Source: Bacteroidota bacterium
GTDB lineage: Bacteria; Bacteroidota; Bacteroidia; Flavobacteriales; Flavobacteriaceae
Length of the DNA stretch: 6,981 bases
NCBI GenBank assembly: GCA_023386255.1
Contig: JAEWKB010000055.1
Span: 1 to 6,981, forward strand
Direction of reading: 5' to 3'
Shown: positions 5,992 to 6,981 of the stretch, piece by piece
How positions within the stretch are numbered: the first letter of the stretch is position 1
Layout: each line of letters starts with the position of its first letter
The notes under the pieces: model-generated
Told to the model about the DNA's origin: nothing
Database searches by the model: none
Seen by the model: only the letters and a program-made list of their open reading frames with translations
Position numbers and translations under genes: made by a program

Positions 5992-6561
5992 TTATTGGCA
6001 AAATTTTTCAAGAGCTTTCAGGCTTCGTTCATCGCCAAGCTTATAAGATATCTTAAAATCTTCACAGGCGTTGTTTATAAGGCCGAGCTCAATTTCTGCG
6101 AGTCCTCTGTTATGGTAAGCAAAAGCATATTTAGGATCAATTTCAATAGCTTTGTTACAGTCATCAATTGCAGCCTGGTATTTCTTGAGGAGGTATTTAC
6201 AAATAGCACGATTGTTATAGGCGCTGACCATTTTAGGATCTATTTTAATTGCTGCCGAAAAATCATCCCGTGCATCTCTGTACTGCCTAAGTTCCAGTTT
6301 CGATAGCCCACGGTTGTAAAGTACCTTTGGGCTGCTTGGGTTTAGCTTATGCGCTCTATCGGAATCTTCAATAGAGCCGGTGTAATTTCCAAAGTCATAT
6401 TTAATGCCGGCACGGTTGTAAAAATATTCAGCCGATAATGTATCAGTTGCTTCATTTTTTAATTTTTTCAAAGCATCAATATACTCAGGGTTTATTGGTG
6501 CATCCTGTCCATATGCCGACACACCTAATACCAACAGGATAAAAATGATAAAATTTTTCAT
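5992..6561 (-). CDS. Secreted tetratricopeptide-repeat (TPR) protein
   Basis: A 189-residue protein with a signal peptide (MKNFIIFILLVLGVSAYGQ, cleavage near residue 18) and four consecutive TPR units of about 34 residues: about 44-77, 78-111, 112-145 and 146-179. Each shows the YNRG/A...Y..A..D...A..L/I-DP pattern, for example AYNNRAICKYLLKKYQAAI followed by IEIDPKY. TPR arrays form a superhelix that binds other proteins. After export this one would act in the periplasm or at the surface; its partner is unknown. A longer in-frame start exists at 6591, but the internal ATG at 6559-6561 places the signal peptide at the true N-terminus and is preferred. It is divergent from the secreted-protein gene beginning at 6679. 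Confidence 0.88.
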   Translation of the reverse strand: MKNFIIFILLVLGVSAYGQDAPINPEYIDALKKLKNEATDTLSAEYFYNRAGIKYDFGNYTGSIEDSDRAHKLNPSSPKVLYNRGLSKLELRQYRDARDDFSAAIKIDPKMVSAYNNRAICKYLLKKYQAAIDDCNKAIEIDPKYAFAYHNRGLAEIELGLINNACEDFKISYKLGDERSLKALEKFCQ

Positions 6562-6590
6562 AAATGAAATTGTAAATAAACCATGCATCA

Positions 6591-6624
6591 CAAGTTTACT
6601 AATAAATTCTTAAAATATTACAAA
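6591..6624 (-). promoter_or_regulatory. Candidate promoter of the TPR gene
   Basis: On the minus strand TTTG (6624-6621) and TAAACTTG (6598-6591) are 22 bp apart. This is near the Bacteroidetes -33/-7 layout (TTTG, 19-21 bp, TAnnTTTG), with one mismatch in the -7 box. The box ends 29 bp before the preferred start at 6561. If correct, the upstream ATG at 6591 would lie in the -7 box itself and could not be used, which supports the shorter start. Confidence 0.35.
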
Positions 6625-6643
6625 ATATAACAATTGGTTTTCA

Positions 6644-6651
6644 TATACTTG
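6644..6651 (+). promoter_or_regulatory. Candidate -7 box of the divergent secreted-protein gene
   Basis: TATACTTG is one base off TAnnTTTG and has the same TAnnCTTG variant as the opposite promoter. It ends 27 bp before the ATG at 6679. No -33 TTTG is found at the right distance, so the call is weak. Confidence 0.25.
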
Positions 6652-6678
6652 CACCACCAATTTACTAATTCACCTACA

Positions 6679-6981
6679 ATGAAAAAAACATTAATGCTAC
6701 TTGCTGTCCTGTTAAATATAGGATTTGCCTATGCCCAAAAAGACCTGTCGAAAGATTACAGCTACACTGTTAGCAAGCCCTATGAAGTTTTTGATGCCGA
6801 CACAAAACTTTATTTTTACCGCGACAATCAGGTTCTTACCGTTAAGATCGACCGTAAGGAGATCCTGCTGCAAAAGTTATCCACCAATGGAGACAAAGCT
6901 GATTTTAATGCACAAAAACTTTATGAAGTAAAAGAACTTTTCCCTAAATACATGATGGCAGAAAGCGTTATTGAGTTTAGT
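6679..6981 (+). CDS. Secreted protein of unknown function, N-terminal part (3' end outside window)
   Basis: The frame opens at ATG 6679 and stays open to the window end, giving 101 residues. It has a classic signal peptide: MKKT, a hydrophobic LLAVLLNIGF core, and cleavage after AYA (residue 19) before QKD. The mature start SKDYSYTVSKPYEVFDADTKLYFYRDNQVLTVKIDRKEILLQKL looks like alternating beta strands, perhaps one blade of a repeat protein, but I cannot name the family. It is exported and may reach the cell surface if a C-terminal sorting domain follows outside the window. It is divergently arranged with the TPR gene, 117 bp between starts. Confidence 0.8.
   Translation, partial: MKKTLMLLAVLLNIGFAYAQKDLSKDYSYTVSKPYEVFDADTKLYFYRDNQVLTVKIDRKEILLQKLSTNGDKADFNAQKLYEVKELFPKYMMAESVIEFS

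Noticed and set aside
6562..6591. A longer TPR protein starting at 6591.
   Set aside because: It would put ten residues before a typical signal peptide and would start inside the candidate -7 box.

Overview
The window looks like DNA from a Bacteroidetes bacterium, most likely of the Flavobacteriaceae (Flavobacterium-like). It is AT-rich. Its promoter-like boxes fit the Bacteroidetes -7 consensus TAnnTTTG, and Shine-Dalgarno sites are absent or poor. Signal peptides end in short AQ- or GQ-type cleavage sites. It also carries a TonB-dependent receptor tail and DUF4256, both familiar in this group.

Left block (1 to about 3201, + strand): a probable metal-homeostasis operon. It holds the C-terminal 285 residues of a TonB-dependent outer-membrane receptor, then a P1B-type metal-exporting ATPase 25 bp downstream, then a small secreted cysteine-rich protein of the heavy-metal-associated (HMA) type. 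The ATPase has CPC, DKTGT, TGES, HP and GDGVNDAP, plus a late membrane Lys and Asp like those of Zn/Cd/Pb pumps. It lacks an N-terminal metal-binding domain. The separate secreted protein carries an unusual CxxCxxCxxC cluster. Together the genes would cover the outer membrane, periplasm and inner membrane.

Junction (3202 to 3579): no gene. This stretch holds a nearly perfect 13-bp inverted repeat, a helically phased GTGGCA direct repeat, a perfect -7 box, and what appears to be only the 3' end of a tRNA or tmRNA gene followed by a strong intrinsic terminator. I read it as one end (att site) of an integrated element whose last cargo would be the metal operon. No integrase is in the window, so this remains an inference.

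Right block (3580 to 6981): small monocistronic genes in mixed orientations, probably chromosomal. They are a small lipoprotein with an apparent 1-nt frameshift near its C-terminus, an unrecognised acidic soluble protein, an SRPBCC/AHSA1-like protein, a DUF4256 protein, a convergent YegP-like DUF1508 protein whose stop codon overlaps that of the DUF4256 gene, a secreted TPR protein on the minus strand, and the start of a divergent secreted protein that runs off the window. I see no evidence that these genes form one pathway. I found no CRISPR array, insertion sequence, defence system or replication origin.
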